This document shows, in pieces, positions 1 to 6,686 of a stretch of DNA of 7,286 nt. The position numbers were made by a program, and so were the translations under genes. Numbering within the stretch: the stretch's first letter is position 1; each line of letters begins with the position of its first letter. Source of the DNA: Novosphingobium sp. (GTDB lineage Bacteria > Pseudomonadota > Alphaproteobacteria > Sphingomonadales > Sphingomonadaceae); the NCBI GenBank assembly GCA_020853995.1, contig JADYXV010000202.1, positions 1 to 7,286 on the forward strand, in the 5' to 3' direction. A model generated the notes under the pieces. The model searched no databases, had not been told where the DNA came from, and saw only the letters and a program-made list of their open reading frames with translations.

Positions 1-115
1 CAGGATGCAGGTTGTTCATCAACATCCGCATCGCGGCCTCGGTCTGCCACGATTTCGCGGTGATTTCAGTGCCGGTGGCGGGATAGATGTCGCGGCTGTT
101 CTTGCGATCAAGCAT
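1..115 (-). CDS. hutU: Urocanate hydratase (urocanase), N-terminal fragment cut by window edge
   Basis: HutU is the cytosolic NAD+-dependent enzyme that hydrates urocanate to 4-imidazolone-5-propionate, the second step of histidine breakdown. Only the first 38 codons are in the window; the frame stays open to the left edge. The visible peptide begins MLDRKNSRDIYPATGTEI and continues with AKSWQTEAAMRMLMNNLHP, which matches the conserved start of urocanases (an R-G/ATG-T-E stretch, then AKSW.TEA..RML.NNL). The ATG at 113-115 has a clear ribosome-binding site, AAGGAG on the minus strand at 122-127, 6 bases upstream. It overlaps the end of hutG by 8 bp, so it is probably translated from the same hutIHGU message. 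The NAD-binding and catalytic parts lie outside the window, so integrity of the whole gene cannot be judged. Confidence 0.93.
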   Translation of the reverse strand, partial: MLDRKNSRDIYPATGTEITAKSWQTEAAMRMLMNNLHP

Positions 116-932
116 GGAAGGCTCCTTCATGGGTGAGCACGCCCGAGCGGGCAAGGGTGTCAAGGGATTGTAGAATTTGCCCAAGAACCGCGCGCAATGG
201 CGCGGCGATCCGGGGGGCATAGGTCCAAGGTGCTGCCTCGGCGGCGAGATAGGCGCGCTGGGCCAGTTCCATCTGGATGGCATGAACGCCCGTGCCGGGC
301 TGACCATAGTGCCGCGTGGTCCAGCCACCCTTGAAGCGGCCATTCAACACGGCATCGAACGCCTTGCTCGCAAAACAGGGTACCGAAACAGCCTGAGACA
401 CTTGTGGCGCGCAGGTCTGTCCGTCGTTGGTGCCGATGGAAAACACCGGCAGCAGTCCGGGAAACAGGAAAGGGATGGTCGAGCGGATCGAATGGCAATC
501 AAAGACGATCGCCACGCCATGCCGGGCCTTCACTCGCTCGACTTCGGCGGCAAGTGCCGCATGATAGGGCGCGTGGTATTGCGCCCGGCGTGCGGCAATC
601 TCGTCGAGCGTTGGCTCCTGCCCTTCGCTCCAGATGTCCAGCCCATCAAAGTCCGTCGTCGGACACAGGGTGGTCGTGTTGGCGCCCGGATAAAGCGAAG
701 CTCCTGCCGGGTCACGGTTGGCGTCAATGACATAGCGGTGAAACGTCGCCTCGACTATCGTAACGTCAGCCAAAAGCCCCTGATAAAGCTGAGCAATATG
801 CCAATCCGTGTCTGACAGCCTTCGCCCGCGGTCATTCAACCGGGCCATCAGCGCGTCGGGCACATATGTCCCCCCGTGCGGCAGACCGAGAATGACCGGA
901 CTGTCGCCTTGCGTTATGGTGACAGGCATCAT
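108..932 (-). CDS. hutG: N-formylglutamate deformylase (N-formylglutamate amidohydrolase)
   Basis: This 274-residue cytosolic enzyme hydrolyses N-formyl-L-glutamate to glutamate and formate, the last step of the five-step pathway that uses HutF. It belongs to the N-formylglutamate amidohydrolase family (FGase), not to the arginase-like formiminoglutamase also called HutG in other bacteria. Family signatures seen are GLPHGGTYVP (16-25), DTDWHIAQLY (41-50), a YVIDANRDP block (67-75), GLDIW (97-101) and FDCHSIRS (144-151); the histidines and acidic residues in these blocks are the likely metal and catalytic centre. The length is close to the usual size of about 265 residues. The start is ATG at 930-932, overlapping the hutH stop as ATGA; a second ATG follows immediately, so Met1 or Met2 could initiate. 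No strong Shine-Dalgarno is visible upstream, which suggests translational coupling to hutH. The 3' end overlaps hutU by 8 bp. Confidence 0.95.
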   Translation of the reverse strand: MMPVTITQGDSPVILGLPHGGTYVPDALMARLNDRGRRLSDTDWHIAQLYQGLLADVTIVEATFHRYVIDANRDPAGASLYPGANTTTLCPTTDFDGLDIWSEGQEPTLDEIAARRAQYHAPYHAALAAEVERVKARHGVAIVFDCHSIRSTIPFLFPGLLPVFSIGTNDGQTCAPQVSQAVSVPCFASKAFDAVLNGRFKGGWTTRHYGQPGTGVHAIQMELAQRAYLAAEAAPWTYAPRIAAPLRAVLGQILQSLDTLARSGVLTHEGAFHA

Positions 933-2467
933 GCGGACAACTCTGGCAGTGCCAGACCGCTTGCCTGCGCCAAGGTGCCGGTGCCAATCAGGCGCGCTGC
1001 TGCGGCCAGATCGGGGGCAAGGTAGCGATCATCGCCCAGCGTTGCCACATCCTGACGCAGCCGCGCGACAACGTCCTGCAATGGTGCACTGGTGTGCAGC
1101 GGCGCCCGGAAGTCGATGCCCTGGGCAGCACACATCGCCTCGACCCCAAGGATCACGTTCAGGTTTTGCACCATCTTGCCCAAGCGCACAGCACCGTGTG
1201 CTGCCATGCTGACATGGTCTTCCTGATTAGCCGATGTCGGCGTGCTGTCGGTCACGCAAGGCATGGCGATGTGCTTGTTCTCGGACATCAGCGCGGCAGT
1301 GGTCACCTCGGCGATCATGAGGCCGGAGTTCAGGCCGGGGCGCGGAGTCAGGAACGCAGGCAGGTTGAACGACAAAACCGGGTCCACCATCAAGGCGACG
1401 CGGCGCTGCGCGATCGCCCCGATCTCGGCCAGGGCCAGCGCAATCATGTCGGCGGCAAAGCCCACGGGTTCAGCGTGGAAGTTACCACCGGACACGATCA
1501 GCCCGGCCCCAGTCAGCACCAACGGATTGTCGGTTGCCGCGTTGGCCTCGATCATCAGAGTATGTGCTGCTTGGCGCAATACATCCATCGCGGCCCCAGT
1601 GACCTGAGGCTGGCACCGGATGCAATAGGGATCCTGCACGCGGGCATCGCCGACGATATGGCTTTCGCGGATCTCGGATCCCGCCAGCAGCGCCCGCATA
1701 AAGCTTGCAGCCTCGATCTGTCCCGCATGACCGCGCAGCGAATGGATTTCCGGCTGCAAGGGGGCGGTAGACCCCATGATCGCGTCCGTCGACAGCGCCG
1801 AGGTGACAAGTGCGGACTGCGCCGCATTCCAGCCGTCGAACAGGCCCGCGAGAGCGAAAGCGGTGGAAAATTGCGTTCCGTTGATGAAGGCCAGTCCTTC
1901 TTTGGGGCCGAGCGGAATCGGGGTCAGACCAGCCGCAGCTAGGGCCTCGGCACCTGGCATCACGCGGCCTTGGTATTCCGCCTCGCCATGGCCGATCAGA
2001 ACAGCAGTCATATGGGACAAGGGGGCCAGATCACCCGACGCCCCGACCGACCCTTGCGCAGGAATGACAGGCGTCACGCCACAGGCCAGCATAGCCTCAA
2101 GCAGTTCAACAAACGCCCAACGTACGCCCGAAGCACCGCGCCCAAAGCTGAGAAGCTTCAACACCATCAGCAACCGCGCATGGGCGCGCGGGATGGCGTC
2201 GCCCACGCCACAGCAATGCGACAAGATCAAGTTGCGCTGTAGGGTGGCGGTGTCTTCAGGGGCGATGCGCAAGGACGCCAGTTTGCCAAAACCAGTGTTT
2301 ACCCCGTAGACCGGTACATCCCCGGCGGCTGCAGCGTTGATCGCGGCAGCGGCAGCCTCGATCCCCGGACGGGCTGCGCGATCCAGCGTGACGGACAGTT
2401 CTTCGCGGTAAATTCGTGCCAGTTGTACCAAGGTGGTCTGGCCCGGAACAAGGGTAAGAGCGGTCAA
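929..2467 (-). CDS. hutH: Histidine ammonia-lyase (histidase)
   Basis: HutH removes ammonia from L-histidine to give trans-urocanate, the first committed step and the source of the usual HutC inducer. The 512-residue length equals that of characterised bacterial histidases. The Ala-Ser-Gly triad that cyclises to the MIO electrophile is at 143-145 within GSVGASGDLAPLSHM. Active-site equivalents of the Pseudomonas putida enzyme are all visible: Tyr54 in VYGVNTGFG, Asn196 in FINGTQ, Gln278/Tyr281/Arg284 in QDPYCIRCQPQ, Phe330 in GNFHAEP and Glu416 in NQEDHVSM. The start is a TTG at 2465-2467, chosen because the protein begins at the family position and because GGAGG (minus strand, 2474-2478) sits 6 bases upstream. 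This TTG overlaps the hutI stop as TTGA, and the gene's own stop overlaps the hutG start as ATGA, so it is the second gene of a coupled operon. Nothing suggests damage. Confidence 0.97.
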   Translation of the reverse strand: MTALTLVPGQTTLVQLARIYREELSVTLDRAARPGIEAAAAAINAAAAGDVPVYGVNTGFGKLASLRIAPEDTATLQRNLILSHCCGVGDAIPRAHARLLMVLKLLSFGRGASGVRWAFVELLEAMLACGVTPVIPAQGSVGASGDLAPLSHMTAVLIGHGEAEYQGRVMPGAEALAAAGLTPIPLGPKEGLAFINGTQFSTAFALAGLFDGWNAAQSALVTSALSTDAIMGSTAPLQPEIHSLRGHAGQIEAASFMRALLAGSEIRESHIVGDARVQDPYCIRCQPQVTGAAMDVLRQAAHTLMIEANAATDNPLVLTGAGLIVSGGNFHAEPVGFAADMIALALAEIGAIAQRRVALMVDPVLSFNLPAFLTPRPGLNSGLMIAEVTTAALMSENKHIAMPCVTDSTPTSANQEDHVSMAAHGAVRLGKMVQNLNVILGVEAMCAAQGIDFRAPLHTSAPLQDVVARLRQDVATLGDDRYLAPDLAAAARLIGTGTLAQASGLALPELSA

Positions 2468-3675
2468 AGGACGCCTCCGATTATGCGTTGGTAAAGGGGG
2501 TTAAAGCCGATGCGGTAGGCCAGTTCGGCCGGGTGGCCGCAGTTCCAGACGGCAAGGTCGGCGATTTGACCCGACGCCAGCCTGCCGCGATCGGTCAGAC
2601 CAAGCGCACGGGCGGCATGGGTGGTGGCCCCCGCCAAAGCCTCGGCCGGGGTCATGCGAAACAGAGTGCAGGCCATGTTCATCGCCAGCAAAAGCGAGGT
2701 CATGGGGCTGGAACCGGGGTTCATATCGGTCGCCACGGCCATCAGCACGCCGTGTTGGCGCAGCAAATCAATCGGAGGCATCCGCGTTTCGCGTAGGGTA
2801 TAAAACGCACCGGGCAGGATCACCGCTACGGTTCCAGATGCGGCCATGGCGACCGCCCCCGCCTCATCCAGATATTCCAGATGATCGGCTGACATCGCGC
2901 CATACCGCGCAGCCAGTGCCGCACCACCAAGGTTGGATAGCTGTTCGGCGTGAAGCTTGACCGGAAGCCCAAGGCTCTGGGCGGCTTGAAACACCCGTTC
3001 GATTTGGGCGACTGAGAACGCGATACCCTCGCAGAACCCATCCACCGCATCGACCAGCCCTTCGACATGGGCCGAGTATAGCGCAGGAATGCAGACCTGA
3101 TCGATATAGGCGTCGGCACGACCCTTGTACTCCACTGGGACAGCATGCGCCGCGAGATAGCTGGTTCGCACCAGAACGGGGCGCAACTGGCCAATCCGCC
3201 GCGCGGCACGCAGCATCCGCAGTTCGGTGTCCTGCTCCAGTCCGTAACCGGACTTGATCTCGATCACAGCAACGCCTTCTGCAATCATCGCATCGACAAA
3301 GGGCAGCGCCGCCGCAGCCAGATCGTCTTCCGAAGCCTTGCGCGTCGCGGTCACGGTCGAGACGATCCCGCCCCCTGCCCGCGCAACCTCCTCGTAGCTT
3401 GCCCCTTGCAGCCGCATCTCGAATTCCGTGGCACGGTTGCCGCCATGGACGACATGGGTGTGGCAATCAATCAGCGCTGGTGTGATCAGTCGCCCACCCA
3501 TGTCCCGCACGGGCAAAGCGGCGTAGTCGCCCGGCAAATGCGCCTGCATCCCAAGCCATGCGATCTTGCCCCCAGCCAAAACAATCGCCGCATCTTCGAT
3601 CAAACCATAAGGATCAGCCCCTGAACGCATCGTTGCCGCACGAAGGGAGGTCAGAACGACAGAAGGCTGCTGCAC
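2464..3675 (-). CDS. hutI: Imidazolonepropionase
   Basis: HutI opens the ring of 4-imidazolone-5-propionate to give N-formimino-L-glutamate, the third step. It is a cytosolic metal enzyme of the amidohydrolase superfamily with a TIM barrel and a small composite beta domain. At 403 residues it has the normal family length. Metal ligands and catalytic residues expected for the family are present: His72 and His74 in IDCHTHVVHGG, Lys141 in IEIKSGYG, His242 and Glu245 in LHAEQLSN, His265 in SADHLEYL and Asp317 in VATDMNPGSSP. The start is GTG at 3673-3675 with GGAG on the minus strand at 3684-3687, 8 bases upstream. It is the first gene of the hutIHGU operon and diverges from hutF across 82 bp containing the operator-like sites; its stop overlaps the hutH start by 4 bp. 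The gene looks intact. Confidence 0.97.
   Translation of the reverse strand: MQQPSVVLTSLRAATMRSGADPYGLIEDAAIVLAGGKIAWLGMQAHLPGDYAALPVRDMGGRLITPALIDCHTHVVHGGNRATEFEMRLQGASYEEVARAGGGIVSTVTATRKASEDDLAAAALPFVDAMIAEGVAVIEIKSGYGLEQDTELRMLRAARRIGQLRPVLVRTSYLAAHAVPVEYKGRADAYIDQVCIPALYSAHVEGLVDAVDGFCEGIAFSVAQIERVFQAAQSLGLPVKLHAEQLSNLGGAALAARYGAMSADHLEYLDEAGAVAMAASGTVAVILPGAFYTLRETRMPPIDLLRQHGVLMAVATDMNPGSSPMTSLLLAMNMACTLFRMTPAEALAGATTHAARALGLTDRGRLASGQIADLAVWNCGHPAELAYRIGFNPLYQRIIGGVL
2474..2478 (-). promoter_or_regulatory. Ribosome-binding site supporting the TTG start of hutH
   Basis: The minus strand reads GGAGG here, 6 bases before the TTG at 2465-2467. It lies inside the last codons of hutI. No in-frame ATG or GTG is close enough to compete, so this site decides the hutH start. 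Confidence 0.7.
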
Positions 3676-3697
3676 GTGACTTGCTCCGGAAAAGGTG

Positions 3698-3727
3698 TTG
3701 CCGAGTCGTTATGTATGCAAGTATAAG
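3698..3727 (+). promoter_or_regulatory. Candidate sigma-70 promoter of hutF
   Basis: TTGCCG at 3698-3703 and TATAAG at 3722-3727 are separated by 18 bp and resemble -35 and -10 boxes. Transcription would begin near 3734, inside the 16-bp palindrome, leaving a short leader with the AAGGAG ribosome site. A very similar pair (TTGCCT, 18 bp, TATCAA) precedes hutC, which supports both. The divergent hutI promoter must lie in the same 82 bp; a minus-strand TATACT at 3720-3725 is a weak -10 candidate without a convincing -35. Confidence 0.4.
3709..3726. promoter_or_regulatory. Degenerate second HutC-type operator copy
   Basis: The 18 bases start with TTATGTAT and end with ATAA. The left half repeats the TTATGT half-site of the stronger palindrome at 3730-3745, and on the minus strand the segment reads TGCATACATAA, close to the TGTACACATAA half-site before hutD/hutC. 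The right half is poor. It would sit in the spacer of the candidate hutF promoter. HutC could bind the two adjacent sites cooperatively; that is inference. Confidence 0.35.
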
Positions 3728-3729
3728 TA

Positions 3730-3745
3730 TTATGTCTACACATAA
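3730..3745. promoter_or_regulatory. Probable HutC operator between hutI and hutF
   Basis: TTATGTCTACACATAA is an inverted repeat in which 7 of 8 base pairs of the two arms are symmetric (only the C/C pair next to the centre fails). Its core TGTCTACA fits the TGT-N2-ACA core of the known Pseudomonas HutC operator (CTTGTATGTACAAG). A related 16-mer lies before hutC at 5680-5695. It overlaps the predicted hutF transcription start and touches the hutF ribosome-binding site, a good position for repression of hutF and, being in the shared 82-bp gap, of hutIHGU as well. Confidence 0.65.
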
Positions 3746-3757
3746 GGAGTCGCCATC

Positions 3758-5116
3758 GTGATTTTTGCAGAACGCGCCTTACTGCCCGACGGATGGGCCG
3801 AACAGGTCAGGATCACCGTGGCCTATGGGCATATCACCAAGGTGGCCAAAGCAGCGGCACCGCAACCCGGCGATTCTCGAGTGTCGGCGCTTCTTCCTGC
3901 ACTTTCAAACTTGCATAGTCATGCCTTCCAACGCGCCATGGCGGGCATGACCGAACACCGCATTGCGGGCCGTGACAGTTTCTGGACTTGGCGCGATCTG
4001 ATGTACCGCTTTCTGGACCGGTTGACGCCCGAGCAGATGGAGGCCATTGCCGCGCTTGTATTCATGGAAATGCAAGAAGCCGGGTATGCTGCCGTTGGCG
4101 AGTTCCATTATGTGCATCATCAACCGGGGGGTGGCGCCTATGCCGATATCGCCGAGCTTTCGAACCGCATCTTTGCCGCAGCCCATCTGACGGGCATTGG
4201 CCTGACGCATCTGCCGGTGCTTTACACCCATGGCGGCGCGGGTGAGCAACCCCTTGCCGCCGGGCAGTTGCGGTTTGGCAATACGGTCGATCGCTTTGCC
4301 GCCTTGCTGGAGGCCACTCGTGCATCTGCACGCACACTGCCCGCTGACACCCGCGTCGGGATTGCGCCACATTCGCTGCGCGCCACTAACCCGGAGGGTC
4401 TGGCCCGCGCGCTACCTTTGGCTGCGGGAAATCCCATTCACATCCACGTCGCTGAACAGCCCAAGGAAGTGGCCGATATCACCGCTTGGCTTGGTGCGCG
4501 GCCGGTGGAATGGTTGCTAGGCAACACCCCCATTGGTGCGGATTGGTGTGCGATCCACGCCACACACATGACCCCACAAGAAACCGCAGCTCTGGCAAAA
4601 AGCGGTGCGGTTGCCGGGCTATGTTCGATCACCGAGGCTAATCTGGGTGACGGGCCGTTCAACGGGCCGGGCTGGCTGGCCGCAGGCGGGGCGTTTGGGA
4701 TTGGGTCCGACAGCAACGTCCGCATCAGCCTGACCGAGGAGCTGCGCACATTGGAATACAGCCAGCGCCTGCGCGACATTGCCCGCAATGTCATGGTCGC
4801 AAAGGAAGGCTCGGTCGGTCAGTGCCTTTATGTCGGTGCCGCACTGGGCGGGGCTCAGGCTTTGGGGCGCAAATCGGGGCAGATCGCGGTCGGCAATCTT
4901 GCCGATCTGACAGCGATTGACCTGTCGCACCCGACGCTTTGCGCGCTTGCCCCCGATCAAGTTCTTGATGGTCTGGCCTTTGCGGCACCTGATGCTGTGG
5001 TCACAGACCTGTGGTCCGCAGGCAGGCATCAAGTGAAAGACGGGCGTCACATCCACCGCGAACAGATCATCGCGGGCTGGCGAAAAGCGGTGAAAGGCTT
5101 GATCGACGCTGTTTGA
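3758..5116 (+). CDS. hutF: Formimidoylglutamate deiminase
   Basis: HutF deaminates N-formimino-L-glutamate to N-formyl-L-glutamate and ammonia, the fourth step, feeding HutG. It is a cytosolic zinc enzyme of the amidohydrolase superfamily (COG0402 type). The 452-residue length is normal. Visible signatures are the metal-binding HxH at His53/His55 in LSNLHSHAFQRAMAGM, TWRDLMY (77-83), His228/His230 with Glu233 and Gln234 in IHIHVAEQ, His267/His270 in AIHATHMT, and Asp318 in IGSDSNVRIS. The HAFQRAMAG block and the VAEQ block are characteristic of HutF rather than cytosine or guanine deaminases. The start is GTG at 3758-3760 with AAGGAG at 3744-3749, 8 bases upstream. It is transcribed away from hutIHGU and is probably co-controlled with it by HutC. 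Its stop lies 6 bp from the stop of the convergent hutD. Confidence 0.96.
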   Translation: MIFAERALLPDGWAEQVRITVAYGHITKVAKAAAPQPGDSRVSALLPALSNLHSHAFQRAMAGMTEHRIAGRDSFWTWRDLMYRFLDRLTPEQMEAIAALVFMEMQEAGYAAVGEFHYVHHQPGGGAYADIAELSNRIFAAAHLTGIGLTHLPVLYTHGGAGEQPLAAGQLRFGNTVDRFAALLEATRASARTLPADTRVGIAPHSLRATNPEGLARALPLAAGNPIHIHVAEQPKEVADITAWLGARPVEWLLGNTPIGADWCAIHATHMTPQETAALAKSGAVAGLCSITEANLGDGPFNGPGWLAAGGAFGIGSDSNVRISLTEELRTLEYSQRLRDIARNVMVAKEGSVGQCLYVGAALGGAQALGRKSGQIAVGNLADLTAIDLSHPTLCALAPDQVLDGLAFAAPDAVVTDLWSAGRHQVKDGRHIHREQIIAGWRKAVKGLIDAV

Positions 5117-5122
5117 ACCCTT

Positions 5123-5662
5123 TCAGGCCCGATCCCGCAGGAAAATCAATAGCCCTGCGGCGTCAGCCGCAAGTGCTATATCTATACCAGTTCCAAAGGC
5201 GAATGCACCCGTAGGCAACCCGTCACCCGAAACGATCACCGCGCCTGAAAGGCACAAGAACCCGACCGTTCCAGCCGCACAGATCAGCGTGGCTGGCCCA
5301 AAAACCACCTCCACCGTAGCCTCGACGGCGTTCGCATCATAGATCAAATTCAAGTTGCGGACAGGTCCGCCGACCAGCCTGGCTGTCACATCGAGATCAC
5401 CAGAGAAGGGAACCGGCTGGTGCAAGCGCGCTTCCAGAACGCCGCCCGCAGACAGCAGGTCAATCCCCGCACCGTCAATGACCGTCAAAATCCGTGTCAT
5501 GCCGGGAAACAGCGAAAACGGCCCATCCCCGCCGACCTCGGCAATGCTGATACGCCACTGCCAACCTTCACCAACAGCGTGCCGCGCAATCTCATGCGTA
5601 ACGCCGCCACCGTTCTTCCACGGGTTGGTCTGGAACTCATCTGGGTTCAGGATGTGAAACAT
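5123..5662 (-). CDS. hutD: HutD-family cupin protein, proposed governor of hut expression or flux
   Basis: This 179-residue protein belongs to the HutD family (PF05962, a double cupin fold). Genetic work in Pseudomonas fluorescens suggested HutD sets an upper limit on hut activity, and ligand work on Pseudomonas HutD pointed to binding of formylglutamate; no catalytic role is firmly established. Family motifs seen are PWKNGGG (14-20), WRISIAEV (36-43), GPFSLFPG (47-54), PVPFSGD (83-89) and an RNLNLIYD stretch (102-109) where many relatives have RDFN. The frame is open upstream to 5749, but the ATG at 5660-5662 gives the family start MFHILNP, and AAGGA lies 9 bases before it; the longer version would overlap the hutC start. 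Unusually it lies on the minus strand between hutF and hutC, convergent with hutF and divergent from hutC. Intact. Confidence 0.9.
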   Translation of the reverse strand: MFHILNPDEFQTNPWKNGGGVTHEIARHAVGEGWQWRISIAEVGGDGPFSLFPGMTRILTVIDGAGIDLLSAGGVLEARLHQPVPFSGDLDVTARLVGGPVRNLNLIYDANAVEATVEVVFGPATLICAAGTVGFLCLSGAVIVSGDGLPTGAFAFGTGIDIALAADAAGLLIFLRDRA

Positions 5663-5674
5663 GGGGGCCAATCC

Positions 5675-5704
5675 TTGCCTTAAGCGTACACATAACCGTA
5701 TCAA
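5675..5704 (+). promoter_or_regulatory. Candidate sigma-70 promoter of hutC
   Basis: TTGCCT at 5675-5680 and TATCAA at 5699-5704 are 18 bp apart, the same spacing and nearly the same -35 as the candidate hutF promoter. The operator-like 16-mer fills the spacer, which would give autoregulation. The -10 match is modest, so this is a tentative call. No convincing hutD promoter was seen on the opposite strand. Confidence 0.35.
5680..5695. promoter_or_regulatory. Probable HutC operator between hutD and hutC
   Basis: TTAAGCGTACACATAA has 6 of 8 symmetric pairs, and its right half, GTACACATAA, is nearly the same as the right half of the hutI-hutF palindrome (CTACACATAA). Read on the minus strand it begins TTATGTGTAC. 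Both sites together imply an ideal TTATGTGTACACATAA. Its position in the 74-bp gap between the divergent hutD and hutC suggests HutC represses its own gene and hutD. Confidence 0.55.
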
Positions 5705-5736
5705 GGGCTTCATACGCGGCCAAGAGGCAGACCTGA

Positions 5737-6447
5737 ATGGCGACGACACCGATTTTTGAGAAGACCACCTTCCGGGACGTCATGGCAGAAATCCTGCACC
5801 GCATCACCGATGGCCCCTGGGGCCCCGGAACCCTGCTTCCGGGCGAGGTGGAGTTGGCGGAAGAGTTCAGGTGTTCGCGAACAACGATGAACCGCGCCCT
5901 GCGCGAAGTGAGCGAGCTTGGCTTTCTGGACCGCAAGCGCAAAGCTGGAACGCGGGTTCGCATGGCACCGATCCGGCAAGCGCGCTTTGAGATGCCCATC
6001 GTGCGCGCGGAAGTCGAAAAGACCGGCGCGTCTTACCGGTATGCGTTGGTCAGTCGCGAAATCCTTGCAGCCCCAGACTGGCTGCGCGCACGGATGAACC
6101 TTCAGGTCGGCAGTGAAGTGGTTCATCTGGTATGCTTGCACTCTGCCAATGGCGAAGCCTTTCAGCTTGAGGACCGCTGGATCAACGGCGCGGCGCTGCC
6201 GCAAGCGTTACAGCAGGACTTTGCCGCGATCGGCCCGAATGAGTGGCTAGTTGCGGCGGTCCCGTTTTCCGAGGTGGAGATCAGCTTTCTGGCGGCTGCC
6301 GCTGATGCAATCACCGTCACGCACCTTGACCACAAACTTGGCGAACCGGTGTTCTGCGTCGAACGCGCGACATGGTGGCAAAACGCTGCGATTACTCTCG
6401 TCACCCTCAGCCACCGGCGCGGCTATCGCATGACGACGCGCTATTGA
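5737..6447 (+). CDS. hutC: Histidine-utilisation repressor, GntR family (HutC)
   Basis: HutC is the transcriptional repressor of hut genes; in enteric and Pseudomonas systems urocanate relieves it. This 236-residue protein has an N-terminal winged helix-turn-helix of the GntR type (about residues 10-76): LLPGEVELAEEF (33-44) followed by the recognition-helix region CSRTTMNRALREV (46-58) and the wing LDRKRKAGTRV (64-74). Residues from about 85 to 233 resemble the UTRA ligand-binding domain, including QLEDRWIN and the closing HRRGYRMTTRY typical of HutC-like proteins. The ATG at 5737-5739 has GAGG 9 bases upstream. Length is normal for the family. It is divergent from hutD with a candidate operator between them, so autoregulation is likely. 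The stop lies within 7 bp of overlap with the tail of the araC remnant on the other strand. Confidence 0.93.
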   Translation: MATTPIFEKTTFRDVMAEILHRITDGPWGPGTLLPGEVELAEEFRCSRTTMNRALREVSELGFLDRKRKAGTRVRMAPIRQARFEMPIVRAEVEKTGASYRYALVSREILAAPDWLRARMNLQVGSEVVHLVCLHSANGEAFQLEDRWINGAALPQALQQDFAAIGPNEWLVAAVPFSEVEISFLAAAADAITVTHLDHKLGEPVFCVERATWWQNAAITLVTLSHRRGYRMTTRY

Positions 6448-6686
6448 CTTTTGCCTTCCGCTCCGTCGACCGTTTCACTCCATCCATTCGCAGAACCAAG
6501 AAGCGAGGAAGTCCGGATTTGCACCCTGCGCCAGACTTCCGGAGTTGTGGCATGTATGCTCCTGAATACCCGGATCAGATGCGAGACATCGACGAACCCG
6601 CAATCCTGCGCCACCTGCGTCACCGTGCGAGCGCTGCGTGACAGCAGAAGTTCTGCATGCGCAATGCGGATCTGCCGTCGCACGGT
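6441..6686 (-). pseudogene. AraC-family regulator, C-terminal remnant truncated by IS sequence
   Basis: The minus strand encodes about 80 residues that resemble the end of an AraC/XylS-type DNA-binding domain: RIAHAELLLSR (linker helix), VTQVAQDCGFVDVSHLIRVF (second helix-turn-helix) and the closing TTPEVWRR motif, then a tail ending at TAG 6441-6443. The first helix-turn-helix and all of the ligand-binding part are missing. Upstream of about 6676-6686 the sequence becomes ISKra4 transposase in a different reading frame, so the gene is broken there. The frame happens to stay open through the IS as far as 6869, giving a 142-codon chimeric frame whose first 60 residues (out-of-frame transposase) look like no protein. 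The 3' end overlaps hutC tail to tail by 7 bp, so the original gene was the right-hand neighbour of hutC. Subfamily and target cannot be assigned. Confidence 0.7.

Noticed and set aside
1094..1942. Plus-strand open frame of 282 codons inside hutH
   Set aside because: It is an antisense shadow; the opposite frame is an intact histidase with every active-site residue and this one resembles no protein.
3905..4372. Minus-strand open frame of 155 codons inside hutF
   Set aside because: It is antisense to a clearly conserved enzyme and its composition is what GC-rich third positions produce by chance.
5091..5125. Inverted repeat TGAAAGG / CCTTTCA around the hutF and hutD stops as a terminator
   Set aside because: The 7-bp stem has a 21-base loop and no T-run on either side, so it is too weak to call a terminator.
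5663..5749. Longer hutD start adding 29 residues
   Set aside because: The extension runs over the hutC start and operator on the other strand and has no family similarity; MFHILNP is the usual HutD beginning.
5710..6204. Minus-strand open frame of 164 codons opposite hutC
   Set aside because: It is the antisense shadow of the GntR/UTRA repressor and shows no domain of its own.
6507..6540. Inverted repeat GGAAGT / ACTTCC downstream of hutC
   Set aside because: The stem is short, the loop is long, there is no T-run, and it lies within codons of the araC remnant.
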